Source of the DNA: Mesodorylaimus sp. YZB2_4
Lineage: Eukaryota > Nematoda > Enoplea > Dorylaimida > Dorylaimidae
NCBI GenBank assembly: GCA_030248295.1
Contig: JASANH010001668.1
Coordinates: forward strand, 806,001-870,000
Length of the DNA: 64,000 nt
Direction of reading: 5' to 3'
The stretch's first letter is position 1. Each line of letters opens with the position of its first letter. The translations under genes and the position numbers were made by a program. This document shows, piece after piece, positions 1 to 14,215 of the stretch. The notes below the pieces were generated by a model that was not told where the DNA came from, made no database searches, and saw only the letters and a program-made list of their open reading frames with translations.

Positions 1-1444
1 TCAGCCACACCCATTTCGGCAGTCGATGGTAGACTACCCCGCCCCGGGTTCCCCCCCCCCCTTCCCTTTTTTTAATTTTTAATTTTTTTTTTTTAATTTT
101 TAAATAAAATTAATTTTTTTTTTTTTTAATTTTTTTTTTTTTTTTTTTTTTTTTTTTCATCAGGGCCCCATCAAAGACAGACAACCTCTGGCATATAGGA
201 ACTGACTACACTGGCTAAGCTGTCCTTTTTATGAAAGATAAATGCCTGACATCGTACAAATGCTATTGTACAGAGCATTTGTGTTGATCAGGTACTATCA
301 GAGATGATGGGAGGATGCCCAGGCCAGTCGTATCCACAATATACTGTAAGTCAGACACTGCGTCTCTTCTTCGATCGAATGGCTGCTCTACCACGACATA
401 AATAGTCACACTCAATTTTTCCTGACTGCTACAAGTATGGGCAAGGTCGGCTGTTTTCAGCAGGAGGTTTCGGGGGAAGGGGTAGAAATCAGATCAGATC
501 GCCTAAGCTTGATCTGATCGCGTGTGAGACAGGTCAGGCCAGGTCAGGTTTGGGTCGAGTCGAGTCGAGTGAGTGAGTTGTATGACTGTTTACATACGGC
601 ACTGTAGGCTAGCTGGACAATGCGCCTGTGCTTGGTCAGCCTGGTCAGGTCTTGGTTAAGCCCAGATACAAGTTCCTCACTTTGGCTTCCTTCCTTTTCT
701 TTCTTCCTGCTAGACCTGAGGTGCGGGAAGGGGGGTTGAGATGCAGGATTTAGTGTCCTGGCCGGTCCAACAGGGGGCTTACCCCCTTGCCCCTACTTGG
801 ATTGAAATCACAAAAATGAATAAGCAGAAATTCCAGACTTTTTCCCGGGCATCCTTCTGATTGGTCTCTTATGTCTTCTAATCTCCCGCCCTAGAGCTTT
901 CTCAAATATAAAATCACTATGCCAGAGATAAGCGGCTGCATCTGTCCACGACTTATGGCCCGACTGAAAGGTCAGGATGCGGTTGTGATTCCATCAGCAA
1001 TTCCCAGGCACTCACTCTGCATCGCACCACACAGGCTTGGGCTAGCATACTACTCATCTTCCCTTCAGCTCAAAATCAGTCACACTGCGCAATGAGGAAA
1101 TCTCAAACAGTGGTGTGTGTTTCAGGGTTCCTACAAGGAACAGAAAATAATTTTCCCTGCTTTTCTATTCCCGAAAAATTTGATTTTTCCCCCGATTATT
1201 TTCACACTGTCGCACGACTACTCAATCAACTGATTCACTGGCCTCCTGCATGATCAATAAGTACACATGAAAGGCGGGTGACTCGAAATAGAACCTCTCA
1301 GATTTCCTCGAATTTGGGTCCAAATTTTCATATTTTCCCAGACTTTTTGAGGTTTTCCCAGACTTCCAGTCTTATGAGCCCTGCGCTTGAATATGTGACC
1401 ACACTCGCATCATACTGCTCAGTCGATAATCCAACTCCACTCAC
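1..1444. other. 3' intron of the LRCH gene; no exon recognised
   Basis: No convincing coding exon is visible on either strand. The LRCH gene reads leftward and its last visible exon ends at a good GTGAGT donor at 1439-1444, so this stretch is probably intron. Positions 50-157 are almost pure C, T and A tracts. Around 500-570 there is a short purine/pyrimidine repeat (AGGTCAGG, then GTCGAGTCGAGTCGAG). Around 1130-1370 there are loose copies of a TTCCCAG-type dispersed repeat also seen near 24.3 and 25.75 kb. Confidence 0.5.
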
Positions 1445-4400
1445 CCGCCATCGAAGCTCGATGGAAAACTGGCCCCACAGTCTCCGGTGGTTTCTGATTG
1501 GTCGATATCGTCTTGGCGGCACCAACACCCTTCATCATATCTTGTTGACCAACAGTCGAGGGTGGCGATAATTTTTTCGATGCCGACACACCCGCGCCCA
1601 ACGAACTCACAGCACCATTACCCAATGGCGCCGATCTCGATTGCGCGGCCGTCGATGCGTTCGATCGATGCGAACTGGTCGATGTATTCAACGAATTCTG
1701 CGATGAACCTTTGCTCAATTGTCCACTCGACGTCCTCACAACACCGTTACCACTATTGCTTAATTTCTTAAAAAAAAACAAAATCTTTTATTCATAACTA
1801 AAAAAATTGTTGTGCTTTTACTTTTTGCGCTTTCATGATATCCGTCGTTGGCGCCACACTTTTCCTCGCATTCTCATTTCGTCCATTCGTTGTTGTGACA
1901 ACAGACGATCCTTTGCCATTCGTCGACACGACGCCCTGATCAGATAATGACGCGTGTCTGATAATGCCATTCGACGGCGCCTGCTCTCGACGCCCATCGT
2001 TCAACGATTTCTCCTCATTTTTGGCGTGTTCATAGCCGAGTCCATTCGCCATATCTCCCTGCACCCCGTCCATGAATTCCATGCGCGCACTAGTTGTTGA
2101 CCCGTTCGTAGCGCTCCCATTTTGATTGATTGCGGCCTCCGACGATCGCTGATAAGTCTCTTGGGGATTAGACGATGCGGGCGTCGACGATCCTATCTTC
2201 GCGCTCGGCTCGCCATTGCACACACTCGATGTGCCATGACCGCTATGCGAATGACAACACGGATGCACGTTCACTTGATTACAATTTTGTGATTTCTTCG
2301 TATTCGATACTGCAGCATTGCTGGCTGTATAAATCGATTGAATCACATCAGATCGAGCCGATTTCGGTGGCGTTTTTATCGTTCTCTCATCGACTCGCGA
2401 ACTAGGCGATATTAAATAAGTGGAACAAGTTGCCATTGTTGTACAATTCGATGACGATTCTAATTCCTCTTGAATTGCGTAAGTAGGTCGTCGACTCGCC
2501 GACGATTGTTGATAAGCGATCGGCGACGACGATGCTCGATCGACGGCCGTCACTTCGTACGTGTACGTTGTCGTTGAAACAGCGATCGGACGCGCGGCGG
2601 TATAACTGAGATCGATACTACTAGTGCTCTCTATCGATTGACTGAAATCAACACAAATCAACGTTACCATCAGTCGATTCCCGAGCCCGATCACCCAACC
2701 TCAAAATCCTAATTTGACCAGAAATCTCGAAAAACGTGTAATCTTTAAAATCAGCCTATTTTCATGCCCCATTCAAATAAATCATGCAAGACGGTTTTAT
2801 CAGCTTGCGCTAAGGCCCACTGACAAATACTCGTCCAATAAACTCTTTACTCATCTTCCTCAAAAAAGACACATCGTTTAAATTTGAAATTCCCGCGCAA
2901 AGTTGATAGCACATACGCTTATTATGTGTACTGTTGTTCGAAGACTACAACTGAGCTACGCTGTCGACAGATCGCAAACCATGTACTTCAAATTTTCAAT
3001 AGCTGGTACAGTATGGAGGTTTTGAATTTCCACCCATCCTGGCCCTTGTTGCAACGAGGTGAGCAGTCATCATCAGTCCGAGAGACCATACAAAGGAATC
3101 ATGAGGTGACACAATCACAATTTTGCGCACATGTAGGCTCGAATGTCTGGCATCTATTTTTATTTCTGCAGGCTTTTAAAAAGCTTTGAGTGATGAAAAA
3201 AGCAAAATCCAATATCTCGATATCTTATCAGATCAGAATCCTGCAGCAAAAAACAAACACCAGACCTAAATTCCACACATGTTGATTGTTTTTCCCGTGA
3301 TTCTTGTCTTTCTCACCAAAATTGAAACGTCAGCTACCGTGGAACTCTTTACTTGGATACAACACTTTGGAGCCGAGTTAGATACTGGGGATATCGATCG
3401 ATAGCACCCTACTGTTTGTCTAATCTTACCAATTCCTTCACTCCTGCACGTCTTGAATGAATTTTCAAACATTGCCTAATGACCCAGCTAAGTGCTCAAT
3501 CTGACAGCAAACATCTTCACTAAATGCCCACTCTTTTTGCTTTCCGTTCCCACTCTTTCCTCGTGTTCTTGTTGTGAATGCATTCTAATTTTTGTTTTTC
3601 AGTTTGATAAACTACAGTAATTTACTATAAGTTCACCTGTTCAATAAACCTGCCGATCAACCTACTTACGCGCGAAATTTGAATTCAAACTTTTCACTAG
3701 CACCTCAAGAGCGCGTGTAATCAGGGCGGAAAAGTGACGTTGACGCCTAATGACGTGGTTCAGGAAAAAATTACGCATCAGTGGCCTTTTAAACTTCTCA
3801 AAGTTCTCAAAATTGAGGTCACTTTTGCATCGATCGACTGTTCGTGGCCCTGAATACTCTAAAATTTACCTTTGTTTTTGTGCACATCGTCCAGTGTGGT
3901 TACCATTTCTCCGTTCATCCCGCTGCCCCCTCGCCACGCACGATATCCCGTCGCTAGTAGCATCGCCGCCGTAATTTTCTTCCGAATTCGCCAATACTGA
4001 TTTCCGTCCATTTTTACTCGTATTCATATTCTCGCACGCCGCCATCACTTCGTCCACAAAACTGGCCCCGTCACCAGACGAATCCGTTTTCGATATCGAA
4101 CGCGAACTCGACGTCGACGACGGCGAACAAACGTACGATTTATTATAAATTGGTGTAGTTTTGGGCAAAATCGGCGCGGTTTCTATTTTACACGGCGGTG
4201 GTGGTACTTCTTCACCAACTGGCGGGGAACGTTTCTGCAACAACGGACCAACTATCGATCGCTCGCCACTATCGATTGGACGCTCCTGAAAAGCCCTTAT
4301 TTTGAACACTTCTATTTCCCCTTTTTTCAGGAAAATATCTGTTGTTGGATTTTCGCAGAAAATCACCAAAAATCATTAATGTAGGCAATCACCCTAGCAT

Positions 4401-7400
4401 GAATTTCAATGAATACAAACCCAGGATGACTCACACTAGCGACTGCCGTCCAACGATTACCGAGCATTTCATCGACCGATGCACGCGGGTCCGAGGCGAT
4501 CGTGTGATGACGATACTTGCGCCTTTGCTCCATCGTGCTCAACGTCATACTGTACTTGTAGTCCGATGGATTGCTAAACACAAATATTTCCTGCATTACC
4601 CGATCCCCATTCGCACATTCACACAACATTTGACTACCACCATAAAAAACACCAGTGAAATTAGTCTGGCCCAGATGGATTGCATTGCATCGTCTTCTCT
4701 AATCCGAGGATTGCAATTTCTATTCCTATCCTCTGACTGGCTTGTTTTTACACCTCCCTCCCCCCTCCAGTTCGCTTACGTCGGTGTCAATTTCGTGCTA
4801 TTATTGCCATTCATCGCCGCCGCCGCCGTGGTCATTCGATATCGCCTCCTTTCTAACGCGTCCGCCTCGTCCGAACTGGCCGTTTGTGGTCTCCTCTTGC
4901 TTCGTCGCATCGACTCCAATTCCAACGATTTGAAAATATGAACACATCCCCTATCGCATTGCTGAAAATGAAAGCATTCTCTTTCGTACATTTTTAGTAA
5001 CTTTTCAAACCCCCTCTCCCCTCCCTACATACCCAACATAACAACTAGCAACTGACAATCTCATTCATTCTCAAAACCACTCTTCACGAAACTCAATATT
5101 TCAGATTCTAACATTTTAGTCCGAGAACCAACCAAAGTTTGAAAACGTTTCTAAAAACTATTTCACTAATAAAACCTTTCTTCTTTTTCCTTCAAATTTT
5201 ACTCTCATTTATTCCACGCCCAAACCAACTTCAATACATTTCTTCCACTCGCTTCCTACCTTCCCCTCCCCCACACACCCAGTTTCCCTGCTTGTCTTAA
5301 CGTCTATTATTATGATTTGCTCCTTCGCTACTTTTACACTAGCCATCAAAGAACACACCCCTTGTTCTCGGCCCCTGCCCCCCCCCCCATTCCCATAACG
5401 ATCGTTCCAGGCGCCGTCCCGCTTAAGCGCTTATATCTGCAAGCATTAGTCCCAACCACGACAGGCTTCTCGTAAAGCTTACTTAAAAAAAAACAGGAAA
5501 GTCGCTCGCGGACTAAAGAGAAATGAAGAGGGCAAAAACTAGACAAATAGCTCCCCGCCCATTCTATCTAGGCATCCTCAGAAACACTACAATTCCGTCC
5601 CGAAGGTAGCTGGAAAAAATGTCACTGCTTTCACGTATGCCCCCCTTACTATCTCCCGCAATGACGCCAGTCAACGAAAACTAGCTTATTCCCTAATACC
5701 GCGTCCGAGTCACAAATTCCTGCATATTTTTCCTTCAAAAACGTCATTTCTAGCACATCCCACAGCACGCTCTTACCTTTGCGGGCGGAAACACCAAAGG
5801 GTTATTATCCACGTTCACTTCAATAAGGCTGGTCATGTATCGTATGCCCACGTCGAGAAAGCTCAATTTGTTCGAAGACACATCGAGCGTGCGCAATCGT
5901 ACCTTGTTCAAGGCTGGAAAATTGAAAAAATATGACACATTCCTGTAACATCTTCTCAGATAAAAATAACCGCATTCCTATTTTCTATTTTCAGAATTTT
6001 CAAAAAACCAACCCATCCACTTACTCAAAGGCAATTCGCTGAGCAAATTTTCCCTCGCATTTAGCACCCGCAACTTGCCGAGTTCTCCAATTTCTAACGG
6101 CAATGATGTTAATCTGTTGCACGCAACGTCCTCCAAAAACAATCCAGTATAAGTATAGCCAAGAGCAAAAACAAGGCACACATCTGCCATTCTTACCAAT
6201 TCCATCAACGTGCCACCCAGTCGACATATTTCGTTGGGTATCGATTGAATTCGATTATTATTCAATATTAATACTTCCAACGGCAGCACAGTCAACGCCG
6301 ATGGAATGGTCACGAGTTGATTCCGACTGAAAAGTAAAACCAAAATGCACTCTCGACCGAGCAAGCGTTGCCACCCGCATCGTATCACAACGCTGCATTT
6401 TATATTGTCCCGTCACTGCAGTGTAAAGTGCAGTACACTCAAACTGGACTGCACAAACGTAAAGTGCTGCATTTTAAATTGCCCTGTCAGTGTAAAACGC
6501 AGTGCCTTCACACTGACCGGCGCTGCACTACATTTGTGCGGTGCAGTGTAAAGTGCCCACTTTACACTTCAAGCGCGGTGAAAAGAAAAGTGCGCTTTTT
6601 ACATTCCCTACCAACCAGACAACGCTGTCTCTCCTATTTCCATCGAAATGATGCCCTAGGCTCACAGTCATTCACAAAGCAATGCGCATGCACACACAAC
6701 CGGCACAGCATAATTACACTCACCTTAGATCCAAGTAGGTTAATGAAGCTAAAAATTGCACAGCGAGCGGTATGGAACGAATACAATTGTGATACAAAAT
6801 CAACGTCTCCAACGACCCGTATTCACATAACTGTACCGGAAATTCGGTCAAACGATTTTTGGCCAAATCTAAAAACAAAAACTACTCAACCACAATGTGT
6901 CAGCAAGCTGATCCTGGCGCGGTAAAAAAATCATGACCTTAAAAAAGACTCATAAAATTTGCGCGCGAATTTCAAATTTTGAGCTACTAAATAACATCCA
7001 TTATCATAATCAGTGCGCCCAGCTGGCAACTTATGCATGATTGAAAGCACTCCGAGTATACCACCCCTCCACTCCATCACGCCCGCCGGCCAGTCGTGTC
7101 TAGTGTCCAACATATTGACAATCCTATTGTCCACTAAATGCACATTGGCCACAACATACTCTTCTTAAACTAAAACTAGCCACCATTAGACTTTCGAAAG
7201 TCAACAAATTTTCCACCACAAACTACACACATCCCCTCGTCGACCAACTCCTTCCACACAAGCAAACTCGTAAACTTTTACGATTCGCCCATAAAACTTT
7301 GATCCAACACAGCCAACATGTGCAAATTCTTTTATCAATCTTTGCAAAAAATTACTTATTTTATGCAAACTAACATTACTAAGCATCTTAGTCAAACAAA

Positions 7401-10400
7401 ACCCGCTTACGCAGCTGTTCCCCCCCATTTTATGCATACGAACAGGTGTTTACTCGAATCTGTATCAAACACTGACCAATATGAAAACAGCAACATTGCC
7501 GCCCCATCCAAAATGCAAGTTGGCCCGTACTCTAACAACTCAGTTCCTTATTTATTTTTTTCAAACACTTCAAAATATTCGCGAAAAAAGCCTCTTTCGA
7601 GTGGCTACGTCTCGAACGAACTCCCTTCGACATTGTCCCTCTCAACTAACTCATTAAAAACCGTCTATACGCACTTTTAGCCGGCTGGATCAATCGATAA
7701 TTGATCACAGGGGATTTCCCATCCCCGCCACGAATATTGTACATAATGTCTACACTCCAAGAAAAAGTGCATTTTATTGGCCACATAGAAATCCAAGAAA
7801 AATATTCCCACCACAGATGCTATGCTTATAAATAATGCGCGAATTTTGAATTTCATGCTTTTCCACGCTCAGAATGAAAAAACTTCAATTTTTTTCTTCT
7901 GTGTACCGGATCTAGTTTACTGATTCGTGTTTCAGGTATTTCTAAACATGGAGAGCGATTATGCAATTCCTTACGTTCAGAAAAACAGGCATATTTCCAA
8001 CTACTAGCAACAGGACTCTGTAAAACCAAAATTTAAAATTCGCGCGCTTTATTATAAGGACTCCGTGAAAATCAGCGCATCTACTGAATCCTCTCCAATT
8101 TTATCTTTCATTTTCTTGAAATTGCGCGCATAAAATAATGTAAAATTTGAAATTGCATATTTATCAGCGTTACGTCTACGATCATATTTTTCTTGAATTT
8201 CAACGGGGCCGCCAGCTAAAATGCATCGATCGATCGCTGATGATTTCCATATTATGTGCGTGCTATGTTTTGCATGAATGCGACCTCCACTGGACAATAA
8301 TCTGGCACGACACGAACCCAGTGGCAGAACGGTTCTTTTTGTTCCCCATGCCTTCTCTCATCGTCAGCTGGCCTCCGAACAGATGCTGGTTTCAGACAGT
8401 ACGAACGACCTGCCATGTTCCTCTTTTTTCCTCATCCTACTCTCAATAAATCGCTGTCTCGCACTAGCGCACTCGTTCGAACAGATGAACCGAAAATGTC
8501 TGTCTCCCCTTGCATATATGGAATAGATGTAGGAGGGCCCAGCTACGGACTCACCTCCCTCGAAAACGACCCACGCTCGGCCGGCAATTACCCCAGCCAA
8601 GGACACACGCACGACCATTTTGGCATGCATAACCGATCGCGTCTTCCATGCGAGTAGACTCTCAATCAGTAGGGAGAAAGATGGAAAAACCATTTCGGCC
8701 TTTCTTTTTCTCCATTTTTGCCTCAACAACTGCGCCCGATTGAAAACGTTTTTTCCGATTAGACTATGCGAAAAAGGTGGATGCCTCGCACGACGTGCCC
8801 GGGCCAATGACTAAATACGGTTGTCATCACCAACCTTACCCCATCCCCCTTGTCTGTCATTCGCACACACTTTGTCAACTTCCTTTCTCTGAAACTACTG
8901 AATCCCCCGTTAAACTTTTCGATAAGCGTCAGTTGGAAAAACAGCGTCAAAGTGGGCGAGAGATACTAAACTAAAGGCGTCGTGAGCGACGAGTGGAATG
9001 TAACGGGTTCGCAGCTAGTCCTTCGTCAATTGGCCTGTTCGTGCGCCAACGATCCATAATATAACATAACACTAAAGGCATAGCTTTGCTTCAACTTATC
9101 GTTCCTTAGCCACCCGTTCCTTTCGATGATGGCCTACGACGGCTAGGACTCGGGAAGCCGAACCCAACCCGCACAAACAGCTACTATATTCGACCTATTA
9201 AAATCGGCAAGTGAAAAGCGAGGAAATGACGATACTAGTCAAGCAAGCTGCCGATATTCGTTAAAAATAGTCAACCGCAACTGCTTGTTCCCTTTTCAAC
9301 CCTAAAAATCCCTTTAAGCTTCCAGCTGCAATGTCTCTTCCTTATTTGAATCGTGCACTAGACCGAGCAAAGAACCCGATAAACACTTGATGCCATCTAT
9401 TTTTCTTGTGTCCTCTACTTCGATTGCCACTTTCTTATTCTAAATGCGTGTCAAGAAGCAGTTAGCGAAAAAAACCATGCTTCCTCTATATTCTATTAAA
9501 AAAGAAGACAATTGAATCCATTTGTAAAAACTCTGTTTATTTTTAGAATATATTCATGTTGCCAAATCGTTTTCAAAAACGGAAAAGTTCAAAACATCCG
9601 TCCTTCCTCTTCTTATTTCAAAAAAGAAGACGCGACGCTGCGTCCCGACCCGTTAAACATCCGATTCAAGTGTCTAGTCTCGTTTGAATTTCACATTCAA
9701 AAACCTGCGAGCGACTAGATGGAGACGCCGACGGAGGGCATAGTCGGATCGGCATAGTCCCCTATAGCAGTGAACAAACACAAACCAGTCTCCCATATGT
9801 ACGTGTTGTGGGATATCTAACAAATATAAATGCGCCGCCCCATAATTGACTACGCACCCCCGCACTGCCGCTCGCAACATAACACCAAACCACCAGCAGC
9901 CATTGCTCCGATACGGTCCAAATGACAATACCGTTTTGTCCCCACCGACAACACGACATATAAAGCAGTCTATTGTTGAAGATTTAAAATGGTACGTTTT
10001 GTCGTTCGAGATTTCTCACCTTACAACGCTTGATGTTGGCGATTTAAACTCTACATTCACTATCGATCACAATTCTGCTACTTTTGCGATTATCGATCGA
10101 TCGATTATCAATACTGCGTGGTCGGAAAATGTAGTTTCGTCGGGTGCTCATCTCATAAATGAACTAAAACCAATAACAGCCATAATGCTTGCCCGGAAAG
10201 GATTCGACACGAGACTTCTTTGCACGATTGTGGACCGGATGGGTGGGACATTGGCTTGGCCCACAGTGATGCACTGATCCGTGAGCATATTGCTAGATTG
10301 AGGCGTAAAGAAGTCTGAGAAGCGGCAATATGTTATATGAGAAGAAAAGATCCTCATCGTGCCATGCCAATGCCCGTTTTCTGAGTTCAAACGGCTTTTC

Positions 10401-11191
10401 ACTTTCGTTCCATAAGAGCCGGATGAAACAAGAGTATTGGAAAAATCAATGAACTTCCTACCACCGAAAAGCCGGATACAAGACACAAGAGAGAAGCTAA
10501 CCTATGCACGGCAGACTTTGGAACTAAAGCACCTGCGAACGAATGCTTAGCCCGAGGCTTGCACCAAGTCACGACGATTGATGGGTCGAGTTCAAAAGAA
10601 GAATGCTTTTATAGCTCTTCCAATAGTAAGCGCCACTGAGCAAATATACTTACTCCATCGGAGTACCTATTTATTATACCTACTTCTCGACTTTCTGTCA
10701 TTGGAAACCGTGACTAGACCAGAAAACTAGATAATATCGCCAAAGAAAAAGTTTGAAAGCCACCAAAAGTTCTATACGCAGAACCCATCCAATATCGAAG
10801 CACAAATAGTAGCGATAAATTGCTCCCTTGATTTGACACCTGCTCCCTAGAGTCCTGCGCAAACATCCACCGACGCGGCTGGCTGGGATACGGATACTCA
10901 AGACCAAAACATATACCCGAGAGAAAATCGGCCGAGCATCAGGTAAATTCGGTGAATAATTTGAATACGTCCGTATTTTTACCGAATCAGGCAAAGAATT
11001 AACTCACCTGCCACCACGGTATCCGTCAAATCGTATCGCCCGGCAGCGCTGGGAAATTCCTTCAGGTTGCGTCCATTTAATGACAAAACCCCGGACAGTT
11101 GTGCGTCTTCGAATACGCGATCGATACTTCTCGATAAGGCTTGAACAACGTTGAAATTTGTGACAAAATGATCCGAGCCCGCTAATGCCAT
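1445..11191 (-). CDS. LRCH: LRCH-family protein (leucine-rich repeat and calponin homology), 3'-truncated by the window
   Basis: Ten coding exons join in frame: 11191-11008, 6868-6724, 6326-6197, 6130-6025, 5913-5777, 4961-4780, 4696-4435, 4285-3870, 2641-1799 and 1758-1445 (906 codons). The start is an ATG directly after an acceptor AG. The N-terminus (SIDRVFEDAQLSGVLSLNGR, then DLTDT) matches the LRCH signature that precedes the repeats. About seven leucine-rich repeats follow to residue 234. After them comes CVHIFKSL, like the conserved KVHIFKYL of LRCH proteins. The remaining ~670 residues are Ser/Asn-rich and low in complexity. The calponin-homology domain normally at the C-terminus is not seen and should lie left of position 1. 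LRCH proteins act at the cell cortex with actin and septins; that role is from the family. The 43-nt intron at 1798-1759 is the least certain join. Confidence 0.85.
6869..11007. other. 4.1 kb first intron of LRCH
   Basis: This is the intron between the exon ending DLTDTVVA and the exon starting DLAKNRLTEF; both splice phases are 1. No coding exon, RNA gene or intact transposon is recognised inside. It holds several AT-rich words of the form GAATTTCAAATTT flanked by GCGCGC (near 6961, 7838, 8035 and 8125). Other open frames here look random. Confidence 0.5.
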
Positions 11192-11344
11192 CTGATCATC
11201 ATTTCAATGTTAATAGTTTTCGTAAACTCCGCACGCAATCAAACTCCAAAATATAATGATTCAAAATATCCTAATTGCAAATCACCTAAGATGTGGGCTC
11301 AGATTACTTATTCACTAAAGCGCAATAACAAAATCAAGCCTTAC

Positions 11345-11500
11345 TTGTATGCGGAGAGCTCCCGACGAAATGCCAGCCGACCAACCGACCAGCCGCTGCT
11401 CCTCCGTCTGGCTGCAATGACGCACCGACGCGCACACCCGGGCAGAAGCGGACAGTCGCCCGGTGATGCTCAGGTGACAGCATTTTACAATGAAGAGCGG
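11345..11500 (-). promoter_or_regulatory. Probable 5' noncoding exon and CpG-rich promoter of LRCH
   Basis: This GC- and CpG-rich block stands out in AT-rich surroundings. On the minus strand it ends at a good donor (GTAAGG, 11339-11344). About 150 bp further on, an acceptor AG (11192-11193) sits right against the LRCH ATG. The block contains an ATG that is out of frame with LRCH after splicing, so it would be an upstream ORF. Transcript data are absent; this is inferred from splice signals and composition. Confidence 0.4.
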
Positions 11501-11519
11501 TAAATTTGAAACCGCTCAA

Positions 11520-14040
11520 GATAAAAAACAAAACAAGGCTTCAAATTACCGTCAAATATTTTTCCACTTCTTTTTTTTGTTTTTACTGGTTGCTTGAGCC
11601 TGTCAATTTCCATCAGGGTGACAAATATAGACTGCGGATGTCTATACAAAATGCCTAGCAGTATATTAGGGCTTCAAAACACAGCATAGGAAGGAAGCCA
11701 AAGTGTCAGTTTCAGAATGACAGGATACGGCAAGGTCATTGTTTTTAGGATAAACATAAGTTGGAAAGGCCATACAGTAATCTAGTAGGACACGGGAGGA
11801 TGCTTGGATTCCCGCCCTGTCGCCACAGCATGCCTTTCATGTGATCTCTTATCAGACCTGCCGGACTGAAGCACTCGGCTAATGCGAGAACAGTATGGTC
11901 ATCCGCACAGCCTTCTACTCCGACCCTGCCTCTGAACCTGGCCTCGATCCAGGATCGCCAATCAACATTCTTCAGCACTCTTCATTAGTCTTCAAATTAC
12001 ATCATTCGCATCCTAATCAACTCACTCTTTTGCAATCTGCTCAACGAGAGAAAAGATCGGGCCTAAACAGGATGTCTCCCCCAAATTGGCGACCGCTTGC
12101 TTTTAGCAGTTTCTCAAATTAGGAAAAGTCGATTGGCGGTCGGCGGAGAGCATATGACAAGGAGACCAGAAGATAGAAAGGAGGTCGTGGAAGAGGAGTA
12201 AACGAGATGGGGAACGATCGGAATTCGATCCTTGCCTGTCCTCTCCCTGGGATGCCTATCACGCCTGCCATCCATGGGAATTATGTTGTTACAAGCACTT
12301 ACGTCCTCCGTGCGGGTTTCCGAGGAGGGCATATCATTCGGGTGGTAAACAAAATATGCAATGCTGTTGACCATCCTACCAGATGCGGGTGGGGAAGGCT
12401 AAGGATGACTTACGGTAGCCTTGGCCTTTTTAGACGAAGCTGTGGTAGAATCCTTGATCTGACCGATTGTCGCTCTGGTGGCCTCGTGGCCTGGTGGGTT
12501 AGGCGTCTGCCTATCACGCCAGGTGCGCAGTTATGGGCGAGTGTTCGACTCGCGGGCCGGTAAATCATTTCGTGTAAACTGTGTCCCTTCACCCCCTGCG
12601 CATGAGCATTTCGTGATATGGCAGAACATGAACATGAATATGAGGATGACAGAGGCTGAACAGTTGAGCGAATTTTCCAGCGGAGTTTGTCCTCTGGCGG
12701 ACGGACTGGTATATGCACGATTAGTCTATGTGCGACATTTTAAAAACTGCAGGCAGTTTTGTCCGAAATTTGCTGGCCAGAAGGGGGATATTCAGGGAAG
12801 CAAAGCTATGTCAAATCACTTGCATCTTATATATGATACTGCTTAAGACAATGAATACAGCGATGATCTTGCATTTGCCGATGCATATGCAAGTGTTTGC
12901 GTTCCGTGTTGTCACTAAAAAAGTGAGCTGACATTGACAAAAAAGTTTGGCGGAATGTTTTAGCAGCAACTGACGTGAGTTTTAGCAATTCCCATGTCCA
13001 TGGTCAGCGGGTTTTCATTTCAGCATCTATTGACGCTAGTCGTTCTGTGCCTGGTGTATGGAATTGCAAAGGTCAATGGCCTAGGACTATTAGCGACCAG
13101 TAATTTATATTGTAGGCTGCCAAACAATAACGCCCGTCATTGGGACTCCATACTGGACCTAATAATAGGCATTTCTGTCTGTAATAAAAAAAGAGTAAGG
13201 AATAGGCAAATGAAAAAAAATAATAAATTGAGCTCAAAGAGGATCCTCTGTTCTTCTGTCGGTGTCCATACCTCAGCCACTTTTAGGTGGGAGGACACCG
13301 TTGTAACTGTACAGTGAAGCGGAAGGGACGGAATTTCAAAGAGGCCTGACCAGGAGGAAAAAAAAAGAAGTCAGATGCCGAGACAAACTAATCTCATCAA
13401 ATCAAATGTCAAATATGATTCGCTTTTCCATCAACTTCCATTTTGCTATTCCACCTCTTGAGCTCACTTTCAACCGTCCTGAGCAGAAATGCAATATGGC
13501 TGTTGCTGTGATCTTTCTTTCCTTGAGGCAGTTGAGGATCAAGAAAAAGTTCCAGCAGTACTCAATCCCAGACGGATAATCTTGGCGATTCCTGTGCATG
13601 AAAACTCTTCAGTAGTATATACTGTACGTAGTACACTCTGAGGTGGCTGCATTTGCCGACTAGCTCACGAGTAGACACAGGATCAGGTCGGGCTCGACCC
13701 GTCGAACCCGACCTGGCCTGCAAGTCCGTGACCAAAAATTTCAGGCCGGACTGATCCAAATTTATTACAGTACAAGCAGCTGACATGAATGGTGGGCAAA
13801 AAGAGTTATTATTATTCAGATACAGCCCTTGGGGCAGTAAATGCCAGGCTTTGCAGCCACCTTGAAGCTTACTTCTTCATATTCAGGAATTAAATGTGAC
13901 TGTACTCCTAAGAATCTTAGAAATTAGTCTCACCCAGGCTAGGTCCACCCATTCATGAGTTGACAAGAATACTAATGAGAACATACGCAGATGCTAAGAA
14001 AATTTGTTCATCTATCACTTACATTAGCCTGACATTCTTG
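11520..14040. other. Intergenic, repeat-bearing, no gene seen
   Basis: No supported coding exon is found. It holds one tRNA-derived SINE (12480-12645). A GC-rich piece around 13640-13750 has inverted CGGGTC/GACCCG words related to the dispersed repeat at 14.05 kb. Confidence 0.4.
12480..12645 (+). repeat. tRNA-derived SINE, family A, copy 1
   Basis: It starts GCCTCGTGGCCTGG, has an A-box-like TGGCCTGGTGGGTTAGGC and a B-box-like GTGTTCGACTCGCGG, then a tRNA-unrelated body (CATTTCGTGTAAACTGTG) and ends in a GAACAT repeat. The copy at 34973-35136 is nearly the same along its whole length. The TCTCAC-type anticodon-loop word of copy 2 resembles a tRNA-Glu head; that parentage is a guess. Confidence 0.75.
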
Positions 14041-14044
14041 GGTA

Positions 14045-14215
14045 AATGAAGGCCTAACTTAGCAAATTCAGCAAAACCTGAAATTTGGAACAGATATGAA
14101 AAGGCTTCTGTAGCTGCTAGCTGTAAGAACTTGGAAAATTGCAGTATTTTTTACCCGATCTTTGAAAAAATTGACCCGACCCGAAAGTACGTGACCCGAT
14201 CCAGAGTCTATTCAT
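14045..14215 (+). repeat. Dispersed repeat with GACCCGACCCGA words, copy 1
   Basis: It shares an ordered set of blocks with 41175-41400: GATATGAAA, then CTGTAGCTGCTA, AACTTG, AAAATTGC, and finally GACCCGACCCGA tracts. Similarity is interrupted by small gaps, so it is an old copy. No coding potential is seen. Confidence 0.5.

Noticed and set aside
4342..4941. 199-codon plus-strand open frame
   Set aside because: It is the antisense shadow of two LRCH exons.
12480..12570. A functional tRNA gene
   Set aside because: The tRNA-like part lacks a full cloverleaf and continues into a SINE body repeated at 34.97 kb.
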